From positions 179,040 through 243,039 of the forward strand of contig JAFYAW010000030.1 in assembly GCA_017540505.1 (NCBI GenBank): a stretch of DNA of 64,000 nt, in the 5' to 3' direction. This document shows, one piece after another, positions 55,628 through 64,000 of the stretch. Both the position numbers and the translations under genes were made by a program. Each line of letters starts with the position of its first letter. Within the stretch, counting starts at the first letter, position 1. This stretch comes from Bacteroidales bacterium (GTDB lineage Bacteria > Bacteroidota > Bacteroidia > Bacteroidales > WCHB1-69). The notes below the pieces were generated by a model that was not told the DNA's origin, did no database searches, and saw only the letters and a list, made by a program, of their open reading frames with translations.

Positions 55628-57388
55628 ATGGAAGTAACCCGATTATTCGACATATTAGATAATTACCTCAATGAGTATCCTGTAGAGGATGCTATATGCG
55701 GCAAAGAAAACGGCAACTGGGTGCGCTACAGCACACGCGATTATGTACGCATCGTGAACGACATCTCCTACGGTCTCCTCCAGCTGGGCATCAGCAAGGG
55801 CGACTGCATCGCCACCATCACGGCCAACCGTCCCGAATGGAACTTCCTCGACATGGCCATCATGCAGATCGGGGCCATCCACGTAGCCATCTACCCTACC
55901 ATCAGCGAAAGCGACTACAACTATATCCTGCACGACGCCAACATCAAGATGATTTTCGTGTCGGGCTGGGAGCTTTTGAAGAAGATCACCAACGTGATCG
56001 AGAATATCCCCGGCCTCCCGGAGCGGGTTTACACTTTCCGCAACCTGCGTGGCTACCGCCACCTGAACGAGGTCGTTGAGTTGGGACGAGCCAACCCGTG
56101 CCCCCAGTATCTGCAGCAGATCAAGGAGAGCATCCTGCCCGACGACGTGGTATCATACGTCTATACCTCCGGTACCACGGGCAATCCCAAAGGCGTGATG
56201 CTGACGCACCGTAACTTCCTGACGAACGTTTATGGCGTGCTGCCCATCATCCCCACCAAGGCGCATAACCGAATCTTAAGCTATCTTCCTTTGTGCCACG
56301 TATATGAGCGTATGATGAACTACTGCTGGCAGTATTTGGGCATCTCCATCTATTATGCTGAAAACCTGGCTCGAATCCAGGAGAACATGGTCGAGCTGCA
56401 GCCGGATATCTTCACCACTGTGCCGCGACTGCTAGAAAAGATTTACGACAAGATCCTCGCTCAGGGCCGGAAGCTCAAAGGCGTCAAACGGAAGATTTTC
56501 TTCTGGGCCAACGATGTGGCCTTGGAGTACGATTTCAACAAAAGCAAAGCCTATAATCGCAGGTTGAAATGGGCCAGAAAGCTGGTGCTGAACCAATGGT
56601 ACAAGGCCCTTGGCGGCAATCTGGACGTCATCGTGACGGGTGGTGCGGCCATCCAGACCAAGATTTCCCGGATATTCTGGGCGATGGGCATCCGTGTGGT
56701 GGAAGGCTACGGCACCACGGAGACGTCGCCGGTGATTGCGGTGGGCAACTTCTTCAAAGGAGGCTTCAAGTTCGGCATGGCGGGCAAGGTGCTTCCCGGC
56801 ACGCAGGTGCGCATCGGCAGCGACGGCGAGATCCTCACCAAGGGGAATCACGTCATGAAAGGCTATTACCAGCTGCCCGAGCAGACGGCGGAGGCCATCG
56901 ACAGCGAAGGTTGGTACCACACTGGCGATCTGGGCAAACTTACCGCCGACGGACACCTTCAAATCACAGGCCGTAAGAAGGAGATGTTCAAGACCGCCTT
57001 CGGAAAGTATGTCGTACCTACGTTGATAGAAAACAAATTTGCAGAGGACTCCCTCATTGACAATATTATGGTGGTGGGTGAAAACAAACCGTACGCGGCG
57101 GCCCTCATCGTGCCCAACTTCCAGGATCTCCGTTCCTGGTGTGCCTCCAAGGATATCCCCTACACCATCAACGAGGAGATGATCACCCATCCGGATGTGC
57201 AGAAGAAATTCGCCAAGCTTGTGGACCAGTACAACAAATTCTTCGGCGACACCGAGAAAGTGAAACGCTACCGATTGATCAGTTATGAGTGGACCGTGCA
57301 GACAGGTGAGCTTACCCCCACGTTGAAGCTCAAACGCAACAAGCTGCTTGAGAAATACAAGGACACCATTGAACAGCTGTTCAATTAA
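55628..57388 (+). CDS. Long-chain acyl-CoA synthetase (AMP-forming), copy 1
   Basis: 586 residues from ATG 55628 (MEVTRLFDIL). The AMP-binding motif is YVYTSGTTGNPKGVML, then EGYGTTETSPVIAV, WYHTGDLGKL and ITGRKKEMFKTAFGKYV. The C-terminal lysine region is TPTLKLKRNKLLEKYK. It activates fatty acids to acyl-CoA with ATP. It is clearly related to the gene at 60930-62723 (same TRLFDIL start and motif order). Confidence 0.92.
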   Translation: MEVTRLFDILDNYLNEYPVEDAICGKENGNWVRYSTRDYVRIVNDISYGLLQLGISKGDCIATITANRPEWNFLDMAIMQIGAIHVAIYPTISESDYNYILHDANIKMIFVSGWELLKKITNVIENIPGLPERVYTFRNLRGYRHLNEVVELGRANPCPQYLQQIKESILPDDVVSYVYTSGTTGNPKGVMLTHRNFLTNVYGVLPIIPTKAHNRILSYLPLCHVYERMMNYCWQYLGISIYYAENLARIQENMVELQPDIFTTVPRLLEKIYDKILAQGRKLKGVKRKIFFWANDVALEYDFNKSKAYNRRLKWARKLVLNQWYKALGGNLDVIVTGGAAIQTKISRIFWAMGIRVVEGYGTTETSPVIAVGNFFKGGFKFGMAGKVLPGTQVRIGSDGEILTKGNHVMKGYYQLPEQTAEAIDSEGWYHTGDLGKLTADGHLQITGRKKEMFKTAFGKYVVPTLIENKFAEDSLIDNIMVVGENKPYAAALIVPNFQDLRSWCASKDIPYTINEEMITHPDVQKKFAKLVDQYNKFFGDTEKVKRYRLISYEWTVQTGELTPTLKLKRNKLLEKYKDTIEQLFN

Positions 57389-57427
57389 AACAATGTGAAT
57401 GCCCGATTTTGGTTGACTATTTTTTTT

Positions 57428-57435
57428 TACTTTTG
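57428..57435 (+). promoter_or_regulatory. -7 promoter element for the GNAT gene
   Basis: TACTTTTG, 29 nt before the ATG at 57465. Confidence 0.65.
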
Positions 57436-57464
57436 CAGCCTAATGTTCAATTCCAAATCCTAAT

Positions 57465-57908
57465 ATGTCAACCAACACACAAATACGATTGATGACCGTC
57501 GCCGACTATCCGCAAGTATATGATTTGTGGAAGATTACGGAAGGCATGGCACTCCGCAGCTTTGACGACTCGGAGGCTGGCATCACCAAATTCATCCAAA
57601 AGAATCCGAATTCCAACTTCGTGGCCCTGCAGGAGGGGAAGGTTGTGGGCGTCATCCTCTGCGGCATCGACGGGCGGCGTGCCTATATCTACCACACCGT
57701 GGTGCGTGCCGACCTGCGGAATCAGGGCATCGGCAAACAGCTCCTCCACGCCGTCTATGATGTCATCGAAAAAGCCGGCATCAAGAAAAGCGGCCTGTTA
57801 GTCATGAACACCAACGAGATCGGAAACCGCTTCTGGCAGTCTCAGGGCTGGACCAAGCGGGAGGATGTGACCTATTACAGCATCAACACCTCCGATTTCG
57901 AACAATAA
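57465..57908 (+). CDS. GNAT-family N-acetyltransferase
   Basis: 147 residues. VADYPQVYDLWK starts the fold; AYIYHTVVRADLRNQGIGKQLLH is the acetyl-CoA site (R/Q-x-x-G-x-G/A), followed by GLLVMNTNEIGNRFWQSQGW. The acceptor is unknown. It has its own promoter; the lipoprotein gene starts 34 nt later. Confidence 0.88.
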   Translation: MSTNTQIRLMTVADYPQVYDLWKITEGMALRSFDDSEAGITKFIQKNPNSNFVALQEGKVVGVILCGIDGRRAYIYHTVVRADLRNQGIGKQLLHAVYDVIEKAGIKKSGLLVMNTNEIGNRFWQSQGWTKREDVTYYSINTSDFEQ

Positions 57909-57942
57909 CTGTTTTTACCCCGATATAATAAAATAAAACATC

Positions 57943-59604
57943 ATGTCATTGCGTTCGTGCCTTCCCATCCTGCTGTGCTGTCTCCTCCTCGCCGGAGGAT
58001 GCGCCAAGGTGGTGGCCCCCGTCGGCGGGCCCAAGGACACCACGCCGCCCAAGATGGTCAAGGAACAGCCCACAACCCAGAACGTGCGCTTTGACGGTTC
58101 GCACATCAAGATCACCTTTGACGAGTTTTTCACCCTAAACAATCCGATGGAGAACGTGCTCATCTCCCCTCCCATGGAGAAGAGTCCTGAATATCTTATC
58201 CGCAACAAGACGCTCGTCATTAAATTCCAAGACACCTTAAGAGCAAACACCACCTACAACATGGTGTTTTCCAATTGCATACAGGACTACCACGAGAACA
58301 ACAAGCTGAGTTTCTACCATTACAGTTTCTCCACTGGCAGCTCGTTGGACTCCTTCGCTCTTCGGGGGAAGGTCATCAATGCGGAAAAGCTCACCGCCTC
58401 CCCTGACTTCTTCGTCGTGCTTTATCGTGGTGGCACGGACTCCTTTCCACCCACCCGCATTCCTGACTATGTGACGAAGACCTTGGCCGACGGCACCTTC
58501 ACCTTCTCAAACATCGCCGGCGGACAATATTCGGTATTTGCCCTGAAAGACATCAACTCGAATCTGATATACGACTTACCGAACGAAGAAATCGCCTTCT
58601 GCGACAGTCTTGTGACCGCCTTTGTTACTCCGGCCCCTGACACAGTAAAACAGGCAACCGGACGCGAGAGGACACAAACCTTAGATTCCAATTCCTTAAT
58701 TCTCCGTTCCTTTATCACCACTGACACCTTGCCTCAGCTGCTCCGCCCCGAAAATCCGGAAATCGGACGCTATATTTTCCCATATAAATCACCTGTCTCC
58801 CATTTCGAAGCAAAGGTTCTCTCGCCCAACATCGACTATTTCCAGGTCATGAGCCCCACGAGGGACAGCATCATCTGGTACATGAAAAACATACCCACCG
58901 ATACATTCTCCTGTATCCTGACTGCCGACGGCCATCGTGACACCGTCACCCTCAAACCTTTCAAGACATCCAAAGCGCAGGGACGCGGCAAACAGATGGA
59001 GGATATTAAGCGCCTCCCCATAACATTCGGGAATGCGGGCCACTATTTCCAGCCACTCACGCTACACTTTGCCTATCCCATCCGCCCCGTTGACTCCTTC
59101 CCAGTGCTGACCTGCTCGCAGCACGACACCGTCACCACATGGGTACAGGTACCTGACACCTTCGTGAAAAGCCTGCCATTACCCTTGCATTTCGAGACCA
59201 AGAAAAGCTACACTGTCCTTATCCCCGACTCCATCTTCTTCGGATACAATGGGTTAACCCACGACTCATTAGTTTCTCGTTTTACCTTAAAATCGGAAAA
59301 AGATTACGGCAACCTCATACTGAACTACCGTCTGCCGAACGACGGAACCTTCTACATCTGCCAGCTTTGGTCATCCAAAAGCCTGCTGCAGGAGGACATC
59401 CTGACGGAAAGCGCCACCCTAACCTATGCCCACCTGGATCCGGGCGACTACAACATCCGTGTGATTCAAGACTTGAACGGCAACGGACGATGGGACAGCG
59501 GGAGCGTCATGCGCAAACAACAGCCGGAGCCCGTCATCAAATTCCCGAGCACCATCCATATCCGCGCATTCTGGGATGTGGAAGAGGAGTTTGTCCTCCC
59601 TTAA
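57943..59604 (+). CDS. Ig-like (Big_5) domain lipoprotein
   Basis: 553 residues. Lipobox LAGGC (Cys20), then KVVAPVGGPKDTTPPKMVKEQPT, typical of the SbsA_Ig/Big_5-containing lipoproteins of Bacteroidetes. FDGSHIKITFDEFFTLNN, LVIKFQDTLRANTTYNM and GGQYSVFALKDINSNLIYDL indicate an Ig-like sandwich plus a carboxypeptidase regulatory-like domain, and the C-terminus repeats the latter (LDPGDYNIRVIQDLNGNGRWD). Probably anchored in the outer membrane; function unknown. Confidence 0.8.
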   Translation: MSLRSCLPILLCCLLLAGGCAKVVAPVGGPKDTTPPKMVKEQPTTQNVRFDGSHIKITFDEFFTLNNPMENVLISPPMEKSPEYLIRNKTLVIKFQDTLRANTTYNMVFSNCIQDYHENNKLSFYHYSFSTGSSLDSFALRGKVINAEKLTASPDFFVVLYRGGTDSFPPTRIPDYVTKTLADGTFTFSNIAGGQYSVFALKDINSNLIYDLPNEEIAFCDSLVTAFVTPAPDTVKQATGRERTQTLDSNSLILRSFITTDTLPQLLRPENPEIGRYIFPYKSPVSHFEAKVLSPNIDYFQVMSPTRDSIIWYMKNIPTDTFSCILTADGHRDTVTLKPFKTSKAQGRGKQMEDIKRLPITFGNAGHYFQPLTLHFAYPIRPVDSFPVLTCSQHDTVTTWVQVPDTFVKSLPLPLHFETKKSYTVLIPDSIFFGYNGLTHDSLVSRFTLKSEKDYGNLILNYRLPNDGTFYICQLWSSKSLLQEDILTESATLTYAHLDPGDYNIRVIQDLNGNGRWDSGSVMRKQQPEPVIKFPSTIHIRAFWDVEEEFVLP

Positions 59605-59616
59605 AACTCTTTGTCT

Positions 59617-60330
59617 TTAAAACTGATAGAAATAGCTGAATGTCAGCACCGAGTTGTACTGTTGGTATATCGGTCGGTTGACCGCCCAATTGGGTTTGCG
59701 GACCGGCAGCACAGAATTGTAGTAACGCACATTCAGCCCATGATGTCCACGAAACATACAGGATATGCCTGCCATAAACGAAAATTCGTACCATTTCATG
59801 GGCGGACGGCCCTGTATCAGACCGTACATGTCGCGTTCCCGCTTATAGAGGTTCACGCCGAACACAGGCCCCGGCAGCTCGATTTCCACCACATTACCCA
59901 AACAAAGTTTCAGAAAGAGCGGAATTTCCGCATAGCCAAGATCGAGGGTGTATTTGCCCGTCCCGTATGCTCCGGCCTGTTTGGGGGTGGCATGGCTACC
60001 CTTCATCGCAAAATCGAGTTCCATTTGCAGCGCAAGAGTTACCGGAAGGCTTTTGGAATTCAACGCCACCTTCTTGTCAGGCAGTTCCATATTGATAGTT
60101 TTCGAAGATCGCTTTTCCGAACGCAGGTCGGATGTCAGCTTGCAGTTGGCGAACACGCCTGCAATAGCCCCCGGCTTGTGGAAACCGGTGAGGTTGTCGC
60201 CTGAAATCTGGGATGCCGTCAAGCCCGCACGCACGCCCCCCTTGAAAGCCCCAACGGATGACGACTCCTGTGCCAACAGCGGGCCGGCAGCGAGCATGAA
60301 TACAACAGAGAAAAGTATAAACTTCCGCAT
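59617..60330 (-). CDS. Outer-membrane beta-barrel protein (PorT-like)
   Basis: 237 residues from ATG 60330 with a signal peptide (1-20, ending GPLLAQ). The chain (GVRAGLTASQISGD; YGTGKYTLDLGYAEIPLFLKLCLG; HHGLNVRYYNSVLP; terminal VLTFSYFYQF) has the alternating pattern and C-terminal aromatic end of small barrels like PorT. The long frame upstream to 60414 overlaps yqgE in another frame and is not used. It begins 5 bp after the yqgE stop on the same strand. Confidence 0.8.
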   Translation of the reverse strand: MRKFILFSVVFMLAAGPLLAQESSSVGAFKGGVRAGLTASQISGDNLTGFHKPGAIAGVFANCKLTSDLRSEKRSSKTINMELPDKKVALNSKSLPVTLALQMELDFAMKGSHATPKQAGAYGTGKYTLDLGYAEIPLFLKLCLGNVVEIELPGPVFGVNLYKRERDMYGLIQGRPPMKWYEFSFMAGISCMFRGHHGLNVRYYNSVLPVRKPNWAVNRPIYQQYNSVLTFSYFYQF

Positions 60331-60335
60331 AAGCC

Positions 60336-60917
60336 TTAATTTAAATTGATATATTGTGGAACCTTGAGCCAATGTTCGTACTCGCTTCCCAGCACACGCA
60401 CGGCTGTTGGCCATATCTGCTCAGGTTCAGTGCCAAAGACCAGCTCCGGGGTCGGGTTGCCGACCACCCACATTTTACGGGCCAGTTCCCCTTCCAACTG
60501 CCCGGGCGACCATCCCGCATAGCCCATCAGGAATTTGAAGTGCATAGTGGGTATCGCATTATGCTCAATCAGTGCCAGCAGCACCTTGTCATATCCCACA
60601 TACACGCCTGGGACCACCTCGGAGGCCGCCTTGCAACTATCGAAATCGTGTAGCAGGAACAACGCCGATGGCAGCACCGGCCCACCCAAGAACATCGGGG
60701 CATCGCAGTGAATTTCATCCACCAACTGATTGACCGTATAGGGGATTTTCCGGTTGATAATAAGACCGGCCACATGTTCCTTCTCGTAATCCGTAAGCAG
60801 CACTACCGAACGATTAAAAAAAGAATCGTTATAGTAGGGCACGGATATCAGAATCCGGCCCGCCATCAGGCCGAACTCCGTCGGATTCACATTCAGAAGA
60901 TCATGTTTGTACGGCAT
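60336..60917 (-). CDS. YqgE/AlgH-family protein
   Basis: 193 residues from ATG 60917. AGRILISVPYYNDSFFNRSVVLLTDYEKEHVAGLIINR and MFLGGPV are the UPF0301 signature, and FLMGYAGWSPGQLEGEL the second conserved block. Function is not settled in the family. It begins 12 bp after the acyl-CoA synthetase stop, so the three minus-strand genes may be one operon. Confidence 0.92.
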   Translation of the reverse strand: MPYKHDLLNVNPTEFGLMAGRILISVPYYNDSFFNRSVVLLTDYEKEHVAGLIINRKIPYTVNQLVDEIHCDAPMFLGGPVLPSALFLLHDFDSCKAASEVVPGVYVGYDKVLLALIEHNAIPTMHFKFLMGYAGWSPGQLEGELARKMWVVGNPTPELVFGTEPEQIWPTAVRVLGSEYEHWLKVPQYINLN

Positions 60918-60929
60918 GGTCAATGGGGA

Positions 60930-62723
60930 TCAGTCAAGGTTTTCCTTTTTATCGTAATAATAAATCTCCCGGCACAAGGCATCGTACTTCTGGTAGATGA
61001 TCTTGCGGCGCAGCTTCATCGTCTGCGAAAGTTCCCGTCCGATAATCCATTCGTCCGCCACCACACGATAGCGCTTGATGCGCTCATGCTCCGCCAGCGT
61101 GCGGTTCACGAGTTCCACTTCATGGTTCATCGTCTTCACAAAGAGCTCGTCCTTAATCATCTCCTCCCGGGAGGCTGGAATCTCCACCCTGCGTTTTTTA
61201 TATAATTCCTCAAAAGCACTAAAGGTGGGTACAATGATGGCCGACACGAATTTCTCGTTCTCCCCTATCACCATAACATTCTCGATATAAGGGGATTCGT
61301 GCAGCTTGCTCTCCAAAACCTGCGGCGCAATGTATTTGCCCAACGAGAGTTTGAAAATCTCTTTTTTACGGTCGGTGATCTTCAGGAAACGACCCTCCAC
61401 CAGGGTGCCAATGTCGCCAGTGTGGAACCATCCATCCTCATCAATCACCTGTTTTGTGTATTCTTCATCCTTATAATAGCCCTTCATCAGACAGGGGCCT
61501 TTGGTCAGGATTTCACCGTCTTCGGCCAGCTTAAACTCCACACCTTTCAGGATTTCGCCCACACATCCCACCTTCAAAATGTTGTCTCGGGGGCTGTTCA
61601 CCGCAATCACAGGGGATGTTTCCGTCAGGCCATAGCCCTCATACACGCGTATTTTGGCCGCCGTGAAGAGGCGGATGACCTTTTCGGGGATGGAGGAGCC
61701 GCCCGACACCACGGTCATCTCGTGACCACCGAGCACGTCGCGCCATTTCTTATACACCAATTTATCGGCGATATTATACCATAGGAGATATAATGGGGAT
61801 TGGTTATAATTATCAAACTTCGTCCCGAAACGGAATGCCCAATAGTAGATGTGCTTTTTCAACCCCTTCAGATCCTTGCCCGCGCTGTAGAGCTTTTCGT
61901 ACATCATCTCAAAAACCCGCGGGACCGCGCAAAAACCGTCAGCATGCATATCGTGCATATCCTTGGCAATGGTTGCCAAGCTGCCCGCGTAGTAGTGGCT
62001 CACGCCCATATACTGGTAATGATAGTTCACCGTACGTTCATAAACATGGCATAACGGCAGGAAACTCAACATCTTGGCATGATAATCCAACAGCTGGAGG
62101 TTTTCCACAATCGGCAGGAAATTGTTGCAGATATTGCCGTGCGACAGCATCACACCCTTGGCCTTGCCGGTGGTTCCCGATGTGTAGATGATGGTGGCAA
62201 TATCGTCCGTGGAGATGGTGCGTTTGTTCTCCTCGATCGTGGGGGCCCACTTCTCGCGCGTGCGACGGCCCAACTCCACCAGATCCTCCAGCGACGGCAG
62301 GTTGGGAATTTTGTCGATGGCATAGACCAGCGGATGCTGCTGCACCTCAGGAATCACGGGCTCCACATTCCGGTAGATGCTCTCTATCCCTATCACGATG
62401 CACTTGCAGTCACAATGATTCAGGATATACTTGTATTCCTCAGCATTCAATGTCGGATAAACGGGCACATGGACCATACCGGCCAGCATAATGCCCATAT
62501 CTAAAAAGTTCCAGGCCGGACGATTGCGCATGATGGTGACAATCTTATCGCCCTTCTCAAATCCCAATTCCAAAAAGGCGGAGGCGAAATTGTGCGCATA
62601 GTCCACATAGTCCTGAATACTATAGGTCTTCCACCCATTGCCGTCACGTTTGGCAAAGAAATCCGGTTTTTCATATTTGGATGAAATAACATCCAAAATA
62701 TCAAAGAGTCTGGTAGGTCTCAT
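60930..62723 (-). CDS. Long-chain acyl-CoA synthetase (AMP-forming), copy 2
   Basis: 597 residues from ATG 62723 (MRPTRLFDIL). Motifs: IIYTSGTTGKAKGVML, EGYGLTETSPVIAV, WFHTGDIGTL, ITDRKKEIFKLSLGKYI. It is a paralogue of the gene at 55628 and has the same ATP-dependent fatty-acid activation. It heads a run with yqgE and the barrel gene, under its own promoter. Confidence 0.92.
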   Translation of the reverse strand: MRPTRLFDILDVISSKYEKPDFFAKRDGNGWKTYSIQDYVDYAHNFASAFLELGFEKGDKIVTIMRNRPAWNFLDMGIMLAGMVHVPVYPTLNAEEYKYILNHCDCKCIVIGIESIYRNVEPVIPEVQQHPLVYAIDKIPNLPSLEDLVELGRRTREKWAPTIEENKRTISTDDIATIIYTSGTTGKAKGVMLSHGNICNNFLPIVENLQLLDYHAKMLSFLPLCHVYERTVNYHYQYMGVSHYYAGSLATIAKDMHDMHADGFCAVPRVFEMMYEKLYSAGKDLKGLKKHIYYWAFRFGTKFDNYNQSPLYLLWYNIADKLVYKKWRDVLGGHEMTVVSGGSSIPEKVIRLFTAAKIRVYEGYGLTETSPVIAVNSPRDNILKVGCVGEILKGVEFKLAEDGEILTKGPCLMKGYYKDEEYTKQVIDEDGWFHTGDIGTLVEGRFLKITDRKKEIFKLSLGKYIAPQVLESKLHESPYIENVMVIGENEKFVSAIIVPTFSAFEELYKKRRVEIPASREEMIKDELFVKTMNHEVELVNRTLAEHERIKRYRVVADEWIIGRELSQTMKLRRKIIYQKYDALCREIYYYDKKENLD

Positions 62724-62741
62724 AGGCAATTATTCAGACGG

Positions 62742-62749
62742 CAAAGATA
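62742..62749 (-). promoter_or_regulatory. -7 promoter element for acyl-CoA synthetase 2
   Basis: Minus-strand TATCTTTG, 18 nt before the ATG at 62723. Confidence 0.65.
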
Positions 62750-62775
62750 CATTTTTTTAATGGAGCTGTCAAGTC

Positions 62776-62811
62776 AAAAAAAACAGGCGGCCAATCTGGC
62801 CGCCTGTTTTT
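62776..62811 (-). terminator. Rho-independent terminator after hppA
   Basis: CAGGCGGCCA-ATC-TGGCCGCCTG, a perfect 10-bp GC-rich stem extended by A/T pairs, with T runs on both strands. Confidence 0.9.
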
Positions 62812-62842
62812 CTACATATATAATAATATATGATTGCCTTTT

Positions 62843-64000
62843 TTAGAGCAGGTGGATAGCCACGGTAAGACCAGCCATCACGATGGATACCATGCTCATC
62901 AGCTTGATGAGGATGTTCAGGGACGGGCCGGAGGTATCCTTGAAAGGATCACCCACGGTGTCGCCCACCACGGTAGCCTTGTGGTTATCAGAGCCCTTGC
63001 CGCCGAAGTTGCCTTCCTCGACAAATTTCTTAGCGTTGTCCCAAGCACCACCGGCATTGGCCATGAAGATAGCCAACACAAAGCCGGCACCAAGACCGCC
63101 AACCAGCAGACCAAGCACGCCAGCCACGCCGAGGATCAAACCCGTAACGATGGGAGCCAGAATAGCGAGGATGGACGGGAGCAGCATTTCGCGTTGAGCA
63201 CCCTTGGTGGAGATAGCCACGCAACGGGCGTAGTCAGGCGTACCCTCACCCGTGAGGATGCCCGCAATTTCGCGGAACTGACGGCGGACTTCCTCCACCA
63301 TCTTCTGGGCAGCGCGACCCACAGCGTTCATCGTGAGACCGCAGAACAGGAAGGCCATCATGGAGCCGATGAAGACACCCACGAGCACCTTCGGGTTCAT
63401 AAGGGAAACATTATAATAATCCATGAAATCAATCAGGCTGGCTTGCGCCGTATCAACCACGCGGTTACCAAGGTCAAGAGTCTCCGTACCAATACGGATG
63501 AGGGCGATCTTGATCTCTTCCACGTAGGAGGCGAGCAGAGCGAGGGCGGTCAGAGCAGCAGAGCCGATGGCGAAGCCCTTACCCGTGGCAGCAGTGGTGT
63601 TGCCAAGAGCGTCGAGAGCGTCGGTACGTTTACGAACCTCAGGCTCCAGACCGCTCATCTCAGCGTTACCACCGGCGTTGTCGGCGATAGGACCGTAAGC
63701 GTCGGTAGCCAAGGTGATACCCAGCGTGGAGAGCATACCCACAGCCGCGATACCGATACCGTAAAGACCCTTGGAGAGGTTGATGGCATTGAACTCGATC
63801 TGGAAACCGTTAGCGCACAAGAAAGCGAGAATGATAGCCACACCGATGGTGAGCACCGGGATGACCGTGGAAATCATACCCAAGCCGATACCGGAGATAA
63901 TCACCGTAGCCGGACCCGTCTGGGATGCCTCAGCGACCTTCTGCGTCGGTTTGAAGGACTGGGAAGTGTAGTATTCCGTTGATTTACCGATAATCACGCC
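62843..64000 (-). CDS. hppA: Membrane-bound pyrophosphatase, K+-dependent type, partial (N-terminus off the window)
   Basis: The last 385 residues are present. Many hydrophobic helices, [20 protein letters not shown] and [28 protein letters not shown] are M-PPase substrate-site motifs. [21 protein letters not shown] has Ala rather than Lys in the position that separates K+-dependent from K+-independent enzymes, so K+ dependence is predicted. It couples pyrophosphate hydrolysis to Na+ or H+ export; which ion needs the missing N-terminal half. A strong terminator ends the gene. Confidence 0.93.
   Translation of the reverse strand, partial: GVIIGKSTEYYTSQSFKPTQKVAEASQTGPATVIISGIGLGMISTVIPVLTIGVAIILAFLCANGFQIEFNAINLSKGLYGIGIAAVGMLSTLGITLATDAYGPIADNAGGNAEMSGLEPEVRKRTDALDALGNTTAATGKGFAIGSAALTALALLASYVEEIKIALIRIGTETLDLGNRVVDTAQASLIDFMDYYNVSLMNPKVLVGVFIGSMMAFLFCGLTMNAVGRAAQKMVEEVRRQFREIAGILTGEGTPDYARCVAISTKGAQREMLLPSILAILAPIVTGLILGVAGVLGLLVGGLGAGFVLAIFMANAGGAWDNAKKFVEEGNFGGKGSDNHKATVVGDTVGDPFKDTSGPSLNILIKLMSMVSIVMAGLTVAIHLL

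Noticed and set aside
62834-63982. 382-codon plus-strand frame opposite hppA
   Set aside because: The peptide is His/Glu/Asp-rich with no membrane or domain pattern, the expected antisense image of a membrane pyrophosphatase.

Overview
The window looks like the chromosome of an uncultured Bacteroidetes bacterium, most likely order Bacteroidales. Evidence: many genes have the phylum-type -7 element TAnnTTTG close to the start codon and no clear Shine-Dalgarno sequence. Several families are typical of the phylum: FISUMP-domain proteins, DUF4293, PorV/PorQ- and PorT-like outer-membrane proteins, a GldM C-terminal-like protein, and a 29-residue AURKAIP1/COX24-like basic protein. There are no phage genes, CRISPR arrays or rRNA genes. 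The only mobile-element trace is one truncated Rpn-family gene plus several families of short palindromic repeats. Both end genes run off the window: hicB on the left and hppA on the right.

Layout. 0-7 kb: a partial HicB antitoxin, then an exported GH20 hexosaminidase with a FISUMP protein, a CtpA-type protease and an O-antigen-ligase-like protein. 7-15 kb (minus strand): a TsaC/YciO-family protein, the SRP RNA gene, an arginine-decarboxylase-like PLP enzyme, a secreted LRR protein translationally coupled to a 1260-residue GH2 beta-galactosidase, a 0.3 kb cluster of palindromes, and a GldM-C-like protein. 15-20 kb: a FISUMP lipoprotein, the complete queF-queC-queD-queE set for preQ1, two exported proteins and an M50B membrane protease. 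20.5-26 kb: CoA-transferase B subunit, acyl-CoA dehydrogenase, EtfB, EtfA, LolD, an LEA2-like lipoprotein and a DUF4293 protein. 26-33 kb: threonine aldolase, a GlsB/YeaQ protein, an exported bleomycin-hydrolase-like peptidase, DUF2147, tRNA-Ala(GGC), and an RNA methyltransferase-PorV-deoC cluster. 33-43 kb: HU, the tiny basic protein, RNase G/E, recX, prfB with its programmed frameshift, prs, thiL-ispG, and on the other strand trmH-family and dnaB. 42.5-46.4 kb (minus): response regulator-pyrF-pyrK-pyrD-cdd. 46-54 kb: an EEP-family protein, a DPM1-like glycosyltransferase, a FISUMP protein with a T9SS-sorting-like domain, the Rpn remnant, a GH28-like protein and tgt. 54-64 kb: a GT2 enzyme coupled to an ECF sigma factor, two long-chain acyl-CoA synthetases facing opposite ways, a GNAT protein, an Ig-like lipoprotein, an outer-membrane barrel, YqgE and the membrane pyrophosphatase.

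How the genes fit together: queFCDE makes preQ1 and tgt inserts it into tRNA. The pyr cluster covers the last steps of UMP synthesis plus cytidine salvage, and prs supplies PRPP. bcd-etfBA with the CoA-transferase subunit is a short-chain acyl-CoA module. The exported glycosidases (GH20, GH2, GH28-like) suggest growth on glycans, and the PorV-, PorT- and GldM-like proteins and sorting-like domain suggest a type IX secretion background.

The least expected feature is a pair of 28-bp palindromes lying in the same reading frame inside the GH2 gene, with a related copy between bcd and etfB. I did not find a clearly new multi-gene system. The repeats, an RNase G/E leader hairpin, a shortened IspG insert and the lone CoA-transferase subunit are the best leads.
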